Program-made: the position numbers and the translations under genes
Origin: Yinghuangia soli
GTDB lineage: Bacteria; Actinomycetota; Actinomycetes; Streptomycetales; Streptomycetaceae
Reading direction: 5' to 3'
Assembly (NCBI RefSeq): GCF_021502675.1
Contig: NZ_JAKFHA010000002.1
Location: forward strand, 369,374-414,188
DNA: 44,815 bases
Shown here: positions 14,135 through 22,388 of the stretch, one piece after another
Position numbering within the stretch: position 1 is the first letter of the stretch
Layout: every line of letters starts with the position of its first letter
The notes under the pieces: generated by a model
What the model was told of the DNA's origin: nothing
Database searches by the model: none
The model's input: the letters and a program-made list of their open reading frames with translations, nothing else

Positions 14135-14737
14135 TCAGCAGGCGCCGGGGGCCTCGGCCTCCGGCGCCTGCGGCGCGTCGGGCAGCGCCCCCGTCGCCCC
14201 CGGCGGCGCCGGTTGCGCAGGAGCGTGCGCCGGGCCGCTGCGCGGCGCGAAGCGGCCCGCGGCGACCGCCGCCTCGGCCAGCTCCGCGGGCAGCCCGGGG
14301 CCCGGCAGCGGGTCCATGTCCTCGATGCGCAGCTCGTCCCCGCACCCGGCGCACACGACGGCGGCCCGGGTCTCGTGGCCGCAGGTGCGGTGCCGGAGCA
14401 CCACGGGCGCCCCTTCGTCGCCGGCCAGCCACGTGTCGCCCCACGCGATGATCGCGGCGAGCACCGGGAAGAAGTCGCGGCCCTTGGCGGTCGGCACGTA
14501 CTCGTGCCGCAGCGGCCGGTCCTGGTACGGCAGGCGGTCCAGCATGCCCTCGTCCACCAGGCGGTTGAGGCGCTGGGCCAGGACGTTGCGGCCGATTCCG
14601 AGGTTGCGCTGGAACTCCTCGAACCGGCGGCTGCCGAAGAACGCCTCGCGCAGGACCAGCGGGGTCCACCAGTCGCCCAGCAGGTCGACGGCGCGTGCGA
14701 TGGAGCACGGCCAGGTGCCGAACGGAGTCCTCTTCAT
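14135..14737 (-). CDS. HxlR-family winged-helix regulator
   Basis: A 200-residue protein. Residues 1-105 are an HxlR domain (CSIARAVDLLGDWWTPLVLREAFFGSRRFEEFQ; LAQRLNRLVDEGMLDRLPYQDRPLRHEYVPTAKG). A C-terminal extension adds a possible zinc site (HRTCGHE, then C-A-G-C) and an Ala/Pro-rich tail. HxlR proteins often sense reactive electrophiles or redox changes through cysteines. ATG 14737 fits the family start (MKRTPFGTWPCSI). It is divergent from the thioesterase gene and may control it through the dyad at 14803-14816. Confidence 0.85.
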   Translation of the reverse strand: MKRTPFGTWPCSIARAVDLLGDWWTPLVLREAFFGSRRFEEFQRNLGIGRNVLAQRLNRLVDEGMLDRLPYQDRPLRHEYVPTAKGRDFFPVLAAIIAWGDTWLAGDEGAPVVLRHRTCGHETRAAVVCAGCGDELRIEDMDPLPGPGLPAELAEAAVAAGRFAPRSGPAHAPAQPAPPGATGALPDAPQAPEAEAPGAC

Positions 14738-14802
14738 GCCCGGAACAGTAGCCGGAAGCGCGGCGCCCGCCAGGGCTGCCGGAAGCAGGTTTTCCGAACT
14801 TC

Positions 14803-14816
14803 TTACCCGCCAGTAA
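14803..14816. promoter_or_regulatory. Dyad TTAC-N6-GTAA between HxlR and thioesterase genes
   Basis: TTACCCGCCAGTAA lies between the divergent starts (14737 and 14935). It may be the HxlR operator or the site of an acyl-CoA-responsive regulator; only symmetry and position support this. Confidence 0.4.
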
Positions 14817-14934
14817 CAAACCCCTGATATCGTCCGTTGCTCTAACGAACTCACCTGGTCGACAGGGTGCGGGACCGGCGCTGACCGGCCTGCACCGCAC
14901 GGTCCGGCCAGGACAGGGCAAGGAGGCGATGGTT

Positions 14935-15870
14935 GTGGCAGGCTTCGCAGCCGCTACCGCGGTGACCCCGGTGGCATCGCGTCCGGGCGGCCCGGCCGAC
15001 CCGGCGGCGCAGGTGGACGGGGCGGCTCTCGGCCAGGTCTACGCGGTGGATCTGGACCCGGCCTGGACCATCGGGGGCAAGCCCAACGGCGGCTATCTGC
15101 TGGCCACCGTCGCGCGCGCCGCGGTGGCGGCCGCGGCGGACGCGGACGCCGGTCACCCGCACCCGCTCACCGCGAGCGCCACGTACGTCGGCGCCCCCGA
15201 CCCCGGCCCTGCCGAGGTGCACGTCGAGCTGATGCGCACCGGACGCTCGGTCAGCCAGGCCCGCGCCCGCCTCGTGCAGGACGGCCGCATCTGCATCGAG
15301 GCCTCCTTCACGCTCGGCAGCCTCGCCGAGGACACCGAGCCGTGGTGGGGCGTCAACCCGCCCGCCCCGCTGCCCGCCCCGGGCCACCTGCTGCGCATCC
15401 CGACCGACGAGCCGAGCAGCGGCATGACGCTGCCGATCATGGCCGAGGTGGTGCTCGAACTCGACCCGGCAGGGCTCGGGTTCGCGGTCGGCGCGCCGGG
15501 CGGCACCGGCGAGTTCAGCGGCCTCGTGCAGTTCGCCGACGGGCACCCCGCCGACCCGCTGGCGCTGCTCCTGGTCGCCGACATCCTGCCGCCGGTGACG
15601 ATGGACCTCGGGGCGATGGGCTGGATGCCGACGCTGCAGCTGACGGTCTACGTACGCGCCGTCCCGGCCCCCGGGCCGCTGACCGTGCGGCATCACGCGC
15701 GCCTCATCGAGGGCGGGCTCATGGACGAGGTCTGCGAGATCTGGGACGCCCGCGGCCGCCTCGTCGCGCAGTCGACCCAGCTCGCCTCCGCGCGGCTCCC
15801 GGAAAGCGGTCCGGCGGGCGGCGCGTCCGGCTCGGCCGGCGCGCGGGCCGGGCAGGCCGCCGGGCGCTGA
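14935..15870 (+). CDS. Thioesterase family protein (double hot-dog acyl-CoA thioesterase)
   Basis: The protein has the pattern of TesB/FadM-like double hot-dog enzymes: WTIGGKPNGGYLLATVARAA, TASATYVGAPDPGPAEV, VELMRTGRSVSQARARLVQDG and, in the second half, LTVYVRAVPAPGPLTVRHHARLI with DARGRLVAQSTQLA. It probably hydrolyses acyl-CoA. GTG 14935 is chosen because AGGAGG stands eight bases before it; ATG 14929 is only two bases away. A Gly/Ala-rich tail ends the protein. A strong shared terminator follows. Confidence 0.82.
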   Translation: MAGFAAATAVTPVASRPGGPADPAAQVDGAALGQVYAVDLDPAWTIGGKPNGGYLLATVARAAVAAAADADAGHPHPLTASATYVGAPDPGPAEVHVELMRTGRSVSQARARLVQDGRICIEASFTLGSLAEDTEPWWGVNPPAPLPAPGHLLRIPTDEPSSGMTLPIMAEVVLELDPAGLGFAVGAPGGTGEFSGLVQFADGHPADPLALLLVADILPPVTMDLGAMGWMPTLQLTVYVRAVPAPGPLTVRHHARLIEGGLMDEVCEIWDARGRLVAQSTQLASARLPESGPAGGASGSAGARAGQAAGR

Positions 15871-15937
15871 GCCCGGGTCGGCCGGGAGTTCCTCGGCCGC
15901 GCCTGCGCGGTGACGGGCCGGAAACCGCAAGACGACG

Positions 15938-15991
15938 AACGACGAAGAGGGGCTGGACCAGATCACTCTGGTCCAGCCCCTCTTCGTCGTT
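15938..15991. terminator. Bidirectional terminator with a 25-bp perfect stem
   Basis: Positions 15938-15962 are exactly complementary to 15967-15991, with a four-base loop TCAC. It sits between the convergent thioesterase and helicase genes. The stem is longer than typical. Confidence 0.9.
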
Positions 15992-16020
15992 CAGTGCTTC
16001 ACGGCCTCACGGCCGCCGGT

Positions 16021-18249
16021 TCAGCTCTTCCAGCGCGGCTTGCGGTCGCCCTCGCGGCGCGGGCCGTCGTGCCGGTCCTGGCGCGGGCCGCGGTCGAAGG
16101 ACCGGTCGCCGCCGCCGCTGTACGGGCGGTCGCCATAGGACGGACGCTCGGCACGCGGGCGATCGTTGTACGGACGGTCCGTGCGGGGGCGGTCGCCGTA
16201 CGACGGACGGTCGGTGCGGGGACGGTCGTTGTAGGACGGACGGTCGCCGTACGACGGGCGGTCGCTGCGCGGGCCGCGGTGCGCCGGGCCGTCGTGGCGG
16301 TCGCGCGAGAAGCCGCCGGTACGGCCGCTGTCGCGGTAGCCGCCCTCACGGCGCGGGCCGCGGTCGCCGGCTCCGTAGGAACGCTCGCCGTAGGACGGGC
16401 GGTCGTCGCGGCGCGGGCCGCGGTCACCGCGGTCGCCACCGTACGAGCGCTCGCCGTACGAGCGGTCCCGGTCGCCGTACGACGGACGGTCGCCGCGCGG
16501 GCGGTCGTCGCGGCGCGGGCCGCGGTCCGCGTACGAGCCGCGGTCCCCGCGGTCGCTGCGGTCGTAGGATCGCTCGCCGCGGTCACCGCGCTCGGCACGG
16601 TCGTACGACCGCTCCGAGCGGGCCGGCCGCGCGTTGTCGCCGTCCTCGGACTGCCGGCGCGGCGGCGCCTCGGCCAGCTCGGCCGCCTTGCGGCGCAGCT
16701 CCGCCGCCTTGGCCTTGAGCTCGACGATGCGGGCCGCGAGGCGCTCGGCCTCTTCCTCCGCGGCGACCGCCGCGTCGGCGACCGACTGCGCCTTGACCTC
16801 GTGCAGCGTGCGGGCACCGGTGACGCGGCGCATCTCCGGGTCGCTGCTGCCGGTCACCCGCAGGCGCTCCGGCTCCACGCCGGCCTGCTCCATGAGCCGG
16901 TCGACGGTGCGGCGCTGGTGCGGCAGCGCCAGCGTCACCACGGTGCCGGCCTCGCCCGCACGGGCGGTACGGCCCGCGCGGTGCAGGTAGTCCTTGGGGT
17001 CGCCGGCCGGGTCCACGTGCAGCACCAGGTCGATGCCGTCCACGTGGATGCCGCGGGCCGCGACGTCGGTGCAGACCAGGACCGGGGTCTGGCCTTCCTT
17101 GAACTCGGCCAGCGTGCGGGTGCGCGCGCCCTGCGTCATGCCGCCGTGCAGCGCCTCGGCGCGCACCCCGGCCTCGCGCAGCTGCGCGGCGACCCGGTCG
17201 GCACCGAACTTGGTGCGCACGAACACCATCGTCCGACCGCGGCGGGCGGCGATCGCGGCGGTGACGTACACCTTGTCCTTCGGCTGCACCGTGAAGACGT
17301 GGTGGGTCATGGTGGTGACCGACGACGCGTGCGGGTCGACCGAGTGGGTGACCGGGTCGGTCAGGTAGCGCTTGACGATCGCGTCGACGCCGTTGTCCAG
17401 CGTCGCGGAGAACAGCATGCGCTGGCCGCCGGCCGGCACCAGGTCGAGCAGCGCCGAGACCTCGGGCAGGAAGCCCATGTCGGCCATCTGGTCGGCCTCG
17501 TCGAGGACCGCGATCTTGATGTTGTCGAGCGAGCAGGCGCCGCGGTCGACGAGGTCCTGCAGGCGGCCCGGGGTGGCGACGAGGATCTCGACGCCCCGCT
17601 CCAGGGCCATGATCTGGCGCGGCATCGACATGCCGCCGCAGACCACCTTCATGCGCAGGTCGAGCACCCGGCCGTACGGCTCGAGCGCGTCGTGCACCTG
17701 CATCGCGAGCTCGCGGGTCGGCACCAGCACCAGCGCCAGCGGGCGCTTGGCACGGGCCTTCTGGCCGGTCAGGCGGGTCAGGGTGGGGAGGCCGAAGCCG
17801 AGGGTCTTGCCGGAGCCGGTGCGGCCGCGGCCGAGGATGTCCTTGCCGGCGATCGCGTCGGGCAGCGTGGCGGCCTGGATCGGGAACGCGTGGCGGACGC
17901 CGCGGCGGTCGAGCGCCTCGACGATCGCGGTGGGGATGCCGAGCTCGGCGAACGTCGGGCCGGGGGCCGGGGCGTCCTCGTCGGAGTCGCCGGCCTCGTC
18001 CGCGGCTTCGGCCGCCTCGTCCGCGTCCTCGTCGTCTTCCTCGGTCTCGGTGTCGGTCTCGTCCTCGGCCTCGGTGAGGTCGTCGGTCTCGTCGGTGATG
18101 TCGGTGTCGACGTCCGCCACGGCGGCGTCGGCGGGCCCGGTCTCGTTCACGTCCGCGTCGGCGGCCTCGACGACCGTCGTGATGACGGTCTCGTCGACGT
18201 CGGCGTCCACGGGCATGGGCGTGACAGAGTCATGGGACAGCGGGGGCAT
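16021..18249 (-). CDS. DEAD-box ATP-dependent RNA helicase
   Basis: A 742-residue protein: an acidic disordered N-terminus (1-105, mostly Asp/Glu/Thr), a Q-motif region (FAELGIPTAIVEALDRRGVRHAFPIQ), Walker A GRTGSGKT with K148, DEAD at 250-253, SAT in LFSATLD and HRAGRTAR in the second RecA domain. From about residue 545 it has a long Arg/Gly/Asp/Ser/Tyr tail with repeats such as R-P-S-Y-G-D-R. The core resembles RhlE/CsdA-type enzymes that unwind structured RNA, often cold-induced. ATG 18249 has GGAAGG six bases upstream. A 236-bp leader region precedes it. Confidence 0.92.
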   Translation of the reverse strand: MPPLSHDSVTPMPVDADVDETVITTVVEAADADVNETGPADAAVADVDTDITDETDDLTEAEDETDTETEEDDEDADEAAEAADEAGDSDEDAPAPGPTFAELGIPTAIVEALDRRGVRHAFPIQAATLPDAIAGKDILGRGRTGSGKTLGFGLPTLTRLTGQKARAKRPLALVLVPTRELAMQVHDALEPYGRVLDLRMKVVCGGMSMPRQIMALERGVEILVATPGRLQDLVDRGACSLDNIKIAVLDEADQMADMGFLPEVSALLDLVPAGGQRMLFSATLDNGVDAIVKRYLTDPVTHSVDPHASSVTTMTHHVFTVQPKDKVYVTAAIAARRGRTMVFVRTKFGADRVAAQLREAGVRAEALHGGMTQGARTRTLAEFKEGQTPVLVCTDVAARGIHVDGIDLVLHVDPAGDPKDYLHRAGRTARAGEAGTVVTLALPHQRRTVDRLMEQAGVEPERLRVTGSSDPEMRRVTGARTLHEVKAQSVADAAVAAEEEAERLAARIVELKAKAAELRRKAAELAEAPPRRQSEDGDNARPARSERSYDRAERGDRGERSYDRSDRGDRGSYADRGPRRDDRPRGDRPSYGDRDRSYGERSYGGDRGDRGPRRDDRPSYGERSYGAGDRGPRREGGYRDSGRTGGFSRDRHDGPAHRGPRSDRPSYGDRPSYNDRPRTDRPSYGDRPRTDRPYNDRPRAERPSYGDRPYSGGGDRSFDRGPRQDRHDGPRREGDRKPRWKS
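16080..16620 (-). repeat. Degenerate coding repeats for the RGD/SYGDR-rich helicase tail
   Basis: On the plus strand, variants of a short unit (gtacgacggacggtcg-like) recur many times. They encode RPSYGDR, DRGPRRDDR and RSYGER blocks. The low complexity keeps several other frames open, so antisense ORFs here are artefacts. Confidence 0.75.
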
Positions 18250-18485
18250 GCAGAACCTTCCGAATACGGCACGTCGGAGGTCCGCAGCCCGGAACCGGTC
18301 GCATCTGGCGACCATCTGCTGAGTACCTGGACGAGCCTCTGAGGCGCCGCGCTTTCGAGCCGGCGCCTGGAGATGAACACGAGTCGATCTACCAGCCTAC
18401 AGGACAATGCCGCCCGGATCTGCCGGCACCCCACCTCGAAGGCAGTGGCACCCGGTCTGACCTGGGCTTTCGCTCTTCCGGACGA
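18250..18485. other. Helicase leader region
   Basis: No gene is seen. It contains a 7-bp hairpin (AGGCGCC at 18342-18348 with 18362-18368), which could end the upstream membrane-protein transcript or fold in the helicase 5' leader, as seen for cold-regulated helicase mRNAs. The promoter was not identified with confidence. Confidence 0.45.
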
Positions 18486-20216
18486 TCACCTTGCGCGCAG
18501 GTATTCGACCCGGATACCGGCGTCCTCGCGGACCACGACGAGTCGGGGACGGTCCCACGACCACCGGTCCGGCAGCAGGAACAAGCGCCCTTCGGCGCGC
18601 CGGAGAAGACGCAATCCGCTGTACCGGAAGCGGTACGTCGAGTCCTTGCCGGCCAGCTGCTCCATGGTGATGCCCTGGTCGGCGGCCACCCGCAGATCGT
18701 TCGCCGAATACACGACGACGGCCGTGCGGGACGGCAGCCCGGCGACCGTCCGCAGCCCGGCGGCCTGCCCGTCGGCCTTGGCATACGCGCCGAGTGTCCA
18801 GAACAGGCAGAGCACCACTGCTGCGGCGGTCAGTACGACCGACAACGACCAGGGGCGCACGCCCATTCCCGTGGCGCGCCGGTGTGTGCCGACCTGACGC
18901 GAGATCAGCACCCCGTACGCGGACACCGCGACGCCCACGGTCATCGCGGCGGGCAGCAGAAGCGGCCACCACAGCACCCAGTTCCCCGGCCATCGGCACG
19001 CGACGGTCCAAGTCCCGACCGGCACGGCGAACCACGCGCAACGCAGCACCCACGACATGCGGGACGCGGCGCGGCGGTGCCGGCGCAGGCGTACCAGGAG
19101 GTGCGGATGCAGCATGCGCGCGGCCAGCAGGATGCCGACGACGGCGAGCATCGGGCGGTAGAGCGTGTCGACGCTGCGGAGCAGGTACTCCTTCGTCGTG
19201 AAGCCGAGCACTTGTTCGTCGTAGCCGAGGAAGTCCGCCATGGCGGCGCTGCGCGCCCAGCCGAAGTAGTACAAGAGTGCGGTCAGCGCGACGGCGGGTG
19301 CGCCCAGCAGCACCGCCACTTCGAAAGGACCGCGGGTAGGCCGGAGTTCGGATCCGGTCAAAGATTCGAAGGCGGCGAACTCGGGTTCGCGCTGCTCGCT
19401 CGCGCTGTGCCGCCCGCGGCGCAACTCGATTTCGCGCGGCGGGGGTTGGTAGGCGGATTCGAGATCGAGGGCGGCCGCCGCCGTGGTCGCTGTCGTCGTC
19501 GACATCGATGGCGAGGCCATGGTTGCGGCACCCGCAGGTTGGGCCGCGAAGGCGGCGCGGCTGCCGACGACCTGGCCGGGGATGTACAGCGGTGCTTCGT
19601 CGTAGTCGTGCGCGGCCGCAGCGTACGCAGGAGCCGGCTCGGGCTCGTAGTCGTACTCGTGTGCGTGCTCGGGCTCGTAGTCGTACTCGTGTTCATGTCC
19701 GGCCTCCGGCCCCGCCTCGGGCGCGTGCTCCGGCTCGTCCGGCTCATCCGATTCCGCCGGCGCGGCCGGTTCTTCCGGCGCGACCTCGGCGGCCTTGGCG
19801 ACCACGACTGCCTCAGCGGCCGTGACAGCCTCGAAGGCCTCGCCCCGGGCAGGCTCGGCCTCGACCCGCGCAGGCTCGGCCTTGCCCGGGATGGTCTCGG
19901 GGCGACGCGGGGCCCGGAGCCGGACCGTCGTCTCCTGCTCCTCGTCCTCGTCTCCGTCCTCGCGGTGGTCGCGGTCGTCGTCGCCGGGCAGTACGCGCCG
20001 CGCGCCGCGGGCCCGGGGGACTGCGGCCTCGACCATCTGCCCGGGGCCCAGATCCGCAACGTCGTCCGAGTCGCGGTCCGGGTCCGCGTCCGCCTCGGGC
20101 GCACCGCCGAATTCGGTCCAGGTGCCGACGCTCAACGGAGGTTCGGCAGCTGCTCTCGGGCCCTGCGGGAAGGCCGGTTCCTCGAATTCGCGTGCCCGCC
20201 CGGCGTCCTCGCCCAT
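18486..20216 (-). CDS. Membrane protein with long disordered acidic N-terminus
   Basis: A 576-residue protein. Residues 1-300 are disordered, rich in Glu/Asp/Ala/Pro, and include two HEYDYEPE repeats. Four likely membrane helices follow (VAVLLGAPAVALTALLYYFGW; MLAVVGILLAARML; WVLWWPLLLPAAMTVGVAVSAYG; LSVVLTAAAVVLCLFWTLGAYA), then a 90-residue soluble C-terminus with TAVVVYSANDLRV and YRFRYSGLRLL. It resembles conserved streptomycete membrane proteins of unknown function. ATG 20216 has GGGAGG six bases upstream. Confidence 0.75.
   Translation of the reverse strand: MGEDAGRAREFEEPAFPQGPRAAAEPPLSVGTWTEFGGAPEADADPDRDSDDVADLGPGQMVEAAVPRARGARRVLPGDDDRDHREDGDEDEEQETTVRLRAPRRPETIPGKAEPARVEAEPARGEAFEAVTAAEAVVVAKAAEVAPEEPAAPAESDEPDEPEHAPEAGPEAGHEHEYDYEPEHAHEYDYEPEPAPAYAAAAHDYDEAPLYIPGQVVGSRAAFAAQPAGAATMASPSMSTTTATTAAAALDLESAYQPPPREIELRRGRHSASEQREPEFAAFESLTGSELRPTRGPFEVAVLLGAPAVALTALLYYFGWARSAAMADFLGYDEQVLGFTTKEYLLRSVDTLYRPMLAVVGILLAARMLHPHLLVRLRRHRRAASRMSWVLRCAWFAVPVGTWTVACRWPGNWVLWWPLLLPAAMTVGVAVSAYGVLISRQVGTHRRATGMGVRPWSLSVVLTAAAVVLCLFWTLGAYAKADGQAAGLRTVAGLPSRTAVVVYSANDLRVAADQGITMEQLAGKDSTYRFRYSGLRLLRRAEGRLFLLPDRWSWDRPRLVVVREDAGIRVEYLRAR
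19637..19692 (-). repeat. Two-copy 30-bp tandem repeat coding for H-E-Y-D-Y-E-P-E
   Basis: 26-base identical units begin at 19637 and 19667. They encode the alternating acidic, Tyr and His residues in the disordered N-terminus of the membrane protein. Confidence 0.8.
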
Positions 20217-20360
20217 TGTCGCCCTCCCGCCCCGAGTCCGTGTCTGGATCCTTGGCGGACCCGGTCGGCACGAACCCTCCGGCGGTGCCGCATCACCCGT
20301 ACGAGCGAGCGCGGCAGACGGTCCCTCTCACGGCGCGGCAGGGGCGCATGCGAGGCCGGC

Positions 20361-20735
20361 TCACGGCCACCACAAGTCGGCGGCGGCCGCTCCCGCGAAT
20401 GCCGCCGCGCACCCCGCGCCGAGGCTGAGCACGACGTTGGCCAGGGCGTACCCCGCGCGTCCGCGCTCGGCGAGCCGGAGCGTCTCGTACGAGAACGCCG
20501 AATAGGTCGTCAGCGCCCCGCAGAAGCCTGTGCCGACGAGCAGTTGCACATGCTCCGACGCGGCGTCGGCCGCCACCGCGCCGCCCACGAAGCCCAGGAC
20601 CGCGCTGCCGGCGACGTTCACGATTACCGTGCCCCAGGGGAACTCCGGGCCCTGCCAGAGCTGGACCGCACGGTCCGTCAGATACCGCAGGGGTGCCCCC
20701 ACGGCCGCACCCACCACGACGAACACCCAGTTCAC
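20361..20735 (-). CDS. crcB: Fluoride channel FluC/CrcB, second subunit
   Basis: A 124-residue protein with four hydrophobic helices and FluC motifs: [32 protein letters not shown] and [16 protein letters not shown]. FluC channels export toxic fluoride as dual-topology dimers; Gram-positive bacteria often use two adjacent genes forming a heterodimer. The GTG start overlaps the upstream crcB stop (GTGA), so the pair is made together. Confidence 0.92.
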   Translation of the reverse strand: MNWVFVVVGAAVGAPLRYLTDRAVQLWQGPEFPWGTVIVNVAGSAVLGFVGGAVAADAASEHVQLLVGTGFCGALTTYSAFSYETLRLAERGRAGYALANVVLSLGAGCAAAFAGAAAADLWWP

Positions 20736-21223
20736 GCCCGCGCCTCCGTGCCCGTGCCACCGGCACGCCCGGCGATCCGCCGCGTAAGCCACGCGGCGGC
20801 TGCCACGCACACCAGGGCCAGCACCAAAGTCCCGAACAGATACGCCACGGCAAGCCCCGCCCGACCGGCCTCGACCAGCCTCTGGAAGTCGACCGTGTAC
20901 GTCGAGAACGTCGTGAAGCCGCCGAGCACCCCGGTGCCCAGGAACGGCCGGACCAGCGGATGCGCCGTCCGGACCTCCGCCACCAGCACCATCAGCACGC
21001 CCATGGCCGCGCAGCCGGCTGCGTTCACGAGCAGCGTGGTCCAGGGAAACCCGACCTCCGGCGTTGGCCACAGCAACCCGGCCCCGTACCGGGCCGAAGC
21101 CCCCAGGGCGCCGCCCGCGGAGACCACCGCGAGGACCGCCCACACCGGCGGCGTCCCCGCCGCCGGTCCGAGCACGACGTCCGGATCGACCGGCTCCTCG
21201 TCCCCGCCGGACGCGCTCGGCAT
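20732..21223 (-). CDS. crcB: Fluoride channel FluC/CrcB, first subunit
   Basis: A 163-residue protein with an extra acidic N-terminus of about 27 residues, then FluC helices with [27 protein letters not shown] and [16 protein letters not shown]. The polar Asn and the Thr/Ser of the F-pore region are present. It is coupled to the second subunit downstream. No fluoride riboswitch was recognised upstream. Confidence 0.92.
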   Translation of the reverse strand: MPSASGGDEEPVDPDVVLGPAAGTPPVWAVLAVVSAGGALGASARYGAGLLWPTPEVGFPWTTLLVNAAGCAAMGVLMVLVAEVRTAHPLVRPFLGTGVLGGFTTFSTYTVDFQRLVEAGRAGLAVAYLFGTLVLALVCVAAAAWLTRRIAGRAGGTGTEARA

Positions 21224-21384
21224 GGCCCCGCTCCTCGCTTCCTGCCCGCGCCCGCACCGGGCCCGCCGAGCGCCGCAGCCGACCCGCCGCCGGCGCTCCC
21301 GACCCGCCCAGGCTAGGCCGCCCCCGCACCATCCCCGCGGACCGCCCCGCCGGAGCCCCTCGGCCGGCCCCAGACCTGCCCGGC

Positions 21385-21735
21385 CTACCCGTACCCGAGC
21401 TCGTGCAGCCGCTCGTCGTCGATCCCGAAGTGGTGCGCGACCTCGTGCACCACCGTGATCTCCACTTCCTCCACCACGTGTTCGTACGTCTCGCAGATCC
21501 GCAGCGTCGGGTTCCGGTAGATCGTGATGCGGTCCGGCAGCACCCCGGCGTACCAGTCGCCCCGCTCGGTCAGCGGGATCCCCTCGTACAGCCCGAGCAG
21601 CTCGGGCCCGCCCGGTTCGGGATCGTCCTCGACGAAGATCGCGACGTTGTCCATGAGCGAGGTCAGCTCGGGCGGGATCCGGTCGAGCGCCTCGGCGACC
21701 AGCTCCTCGAACTCCTCACGCGACATCTCCAGCAC
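21385..21735 (-). CDS. Small zincin-like metallopeptidase family protein
   Basis: A 116-residue protein with the HExxH zinc motif at H97-H101 ([16 protein letters not shown]). It is a conserved actinobacterial family of minimal zincins of unknown substrate ([24 protein letters not shown] is the typical start). GTG 21735 is chosen from that family start. Confidence 0.88.
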   Translation of the reverse strand: MLEMSREEFEELVAEALDRIPPELTSLMDNVAIFVEDDPEPGGPELLGLYEGIPLTERGDWYAGVLPDRITIYRNPTLRICETYEHVVEEVEITVVHEVAHHFGIDDERLHELGYG

Positions 21736-21871
21736 CCGTCCATTCTGCGTGCCGAGGCCCGCCGCCGGGGTGGTTGCGAGGCCCCCGGGAATCCGTTTTG
21801 CTCATCGGGCCGACGACCCCGTATAGTTCTGACCGTCCCCGACGGCAACAAGACGCCGGAACGGCCACCCA

Positions 21872-21944
21872 GCCCCCATCGTCTAGTGGCCTAGGACGTC
21901 GCCCTTTCAAGGCGGTAGCACGGGTTCGAATCCCGTTGGGGGCA
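21872..21944 (+). tRNA. tRNA-Glu (anticodon TTC)
   Basis: 73 nt; acceptor GCCCCCA/TGGGGGC, anticodon loop CTTTCAA, T-arm ACGGG-TTCGAAT-CCCGT. First of three tRNA genes in the same order as in streptomycete genomes. No CCA is encoded. Confidence 0.96.
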
Positions 21945-22030
21945 CGCACGAAGCCGGACGGCCAGTACGGTAGAGTGAGGGACACCGAGAAGGGCAAGGA
22001 AACAAGCCCCGATCGACAACAAAAAAGCAA

Positions 22031-22105
22031 GGTCCTGTGGAGCAGTTTGGAGTGCTCGTCACCCTGTCAAGGTGAAGGCCGCGGGTTCAAATCCCGTCAG
22101 GACCG
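22031..22105 (+). tRNA. tRNA-Asp (anticodon GTC)
   Basis: 75 nt; acceptor GGTCCTG/CAGGACC, anticodon arm TCACC-CTGTCAA-GGTGA, T-arm GCGGG-TTCAAAT-CCCGT. Confidence 0.96.
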
Positions 22106-22142
22106 CTGGAAGATCCGCCGCAAGGCGGATTTCTCCTCTCCA

Positions 22143-22216
22143 GGCCAGGTAGCTCAGTTGGTACGAGCGTCCGACTGAAAATCGGAAGGTCGGCGGTTCG
22201 ACCCCGCCCCTGGCCA
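22143..22216 (+). tRNA. tRNA-Phe (anticodon GAA)
   Basis: 74 nt; acceptor GGCCAGG pairing with CCTGGCC, anticodon arm TCCGA-CTGAAAA-TCGGA, T-arm GGCGG-TTCGACC-CCGCC. Confidence 0.96.
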
Positions 22217-22257
22217 CTCGCTCAACAAGCCGAAGAGCCGCTGCAGTACTGCGGATC

Positions 22258-22290
22258 AGCCCCGAAGTCGATCACATCGACTGCGGGGCT
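22258..22290 (+). terminator. Terminator of the tRNA cluster
   Basis: A 7+7 bp stem with one A-G mismatch (AGCCCCG-A-AGTCGAT around CAC) is followed by a T-rich run TTCTTTGTT. It lies 42 bp after tRNA-Phe. Confidence 0.85.
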
Positions 22291-22388
22291 TCTTTGTTGT
22301 CCGGGGTGGATGCGGCCGGTAAAGGTGCCGGGCGGGGTGTGTGGTCTGCGCCACCTTCGGGTGTGCGCGGGCGCTTAGGATCCTCGGC

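Noticed and set aside
15910-18342. 810-codon open frame antisense to the RNA helicase
   Set aside because: Its Arg/Ala/Val-rich content mirrors the helicase repeats; GC bias keeps the frame open. The helicase frame has all family motifs.
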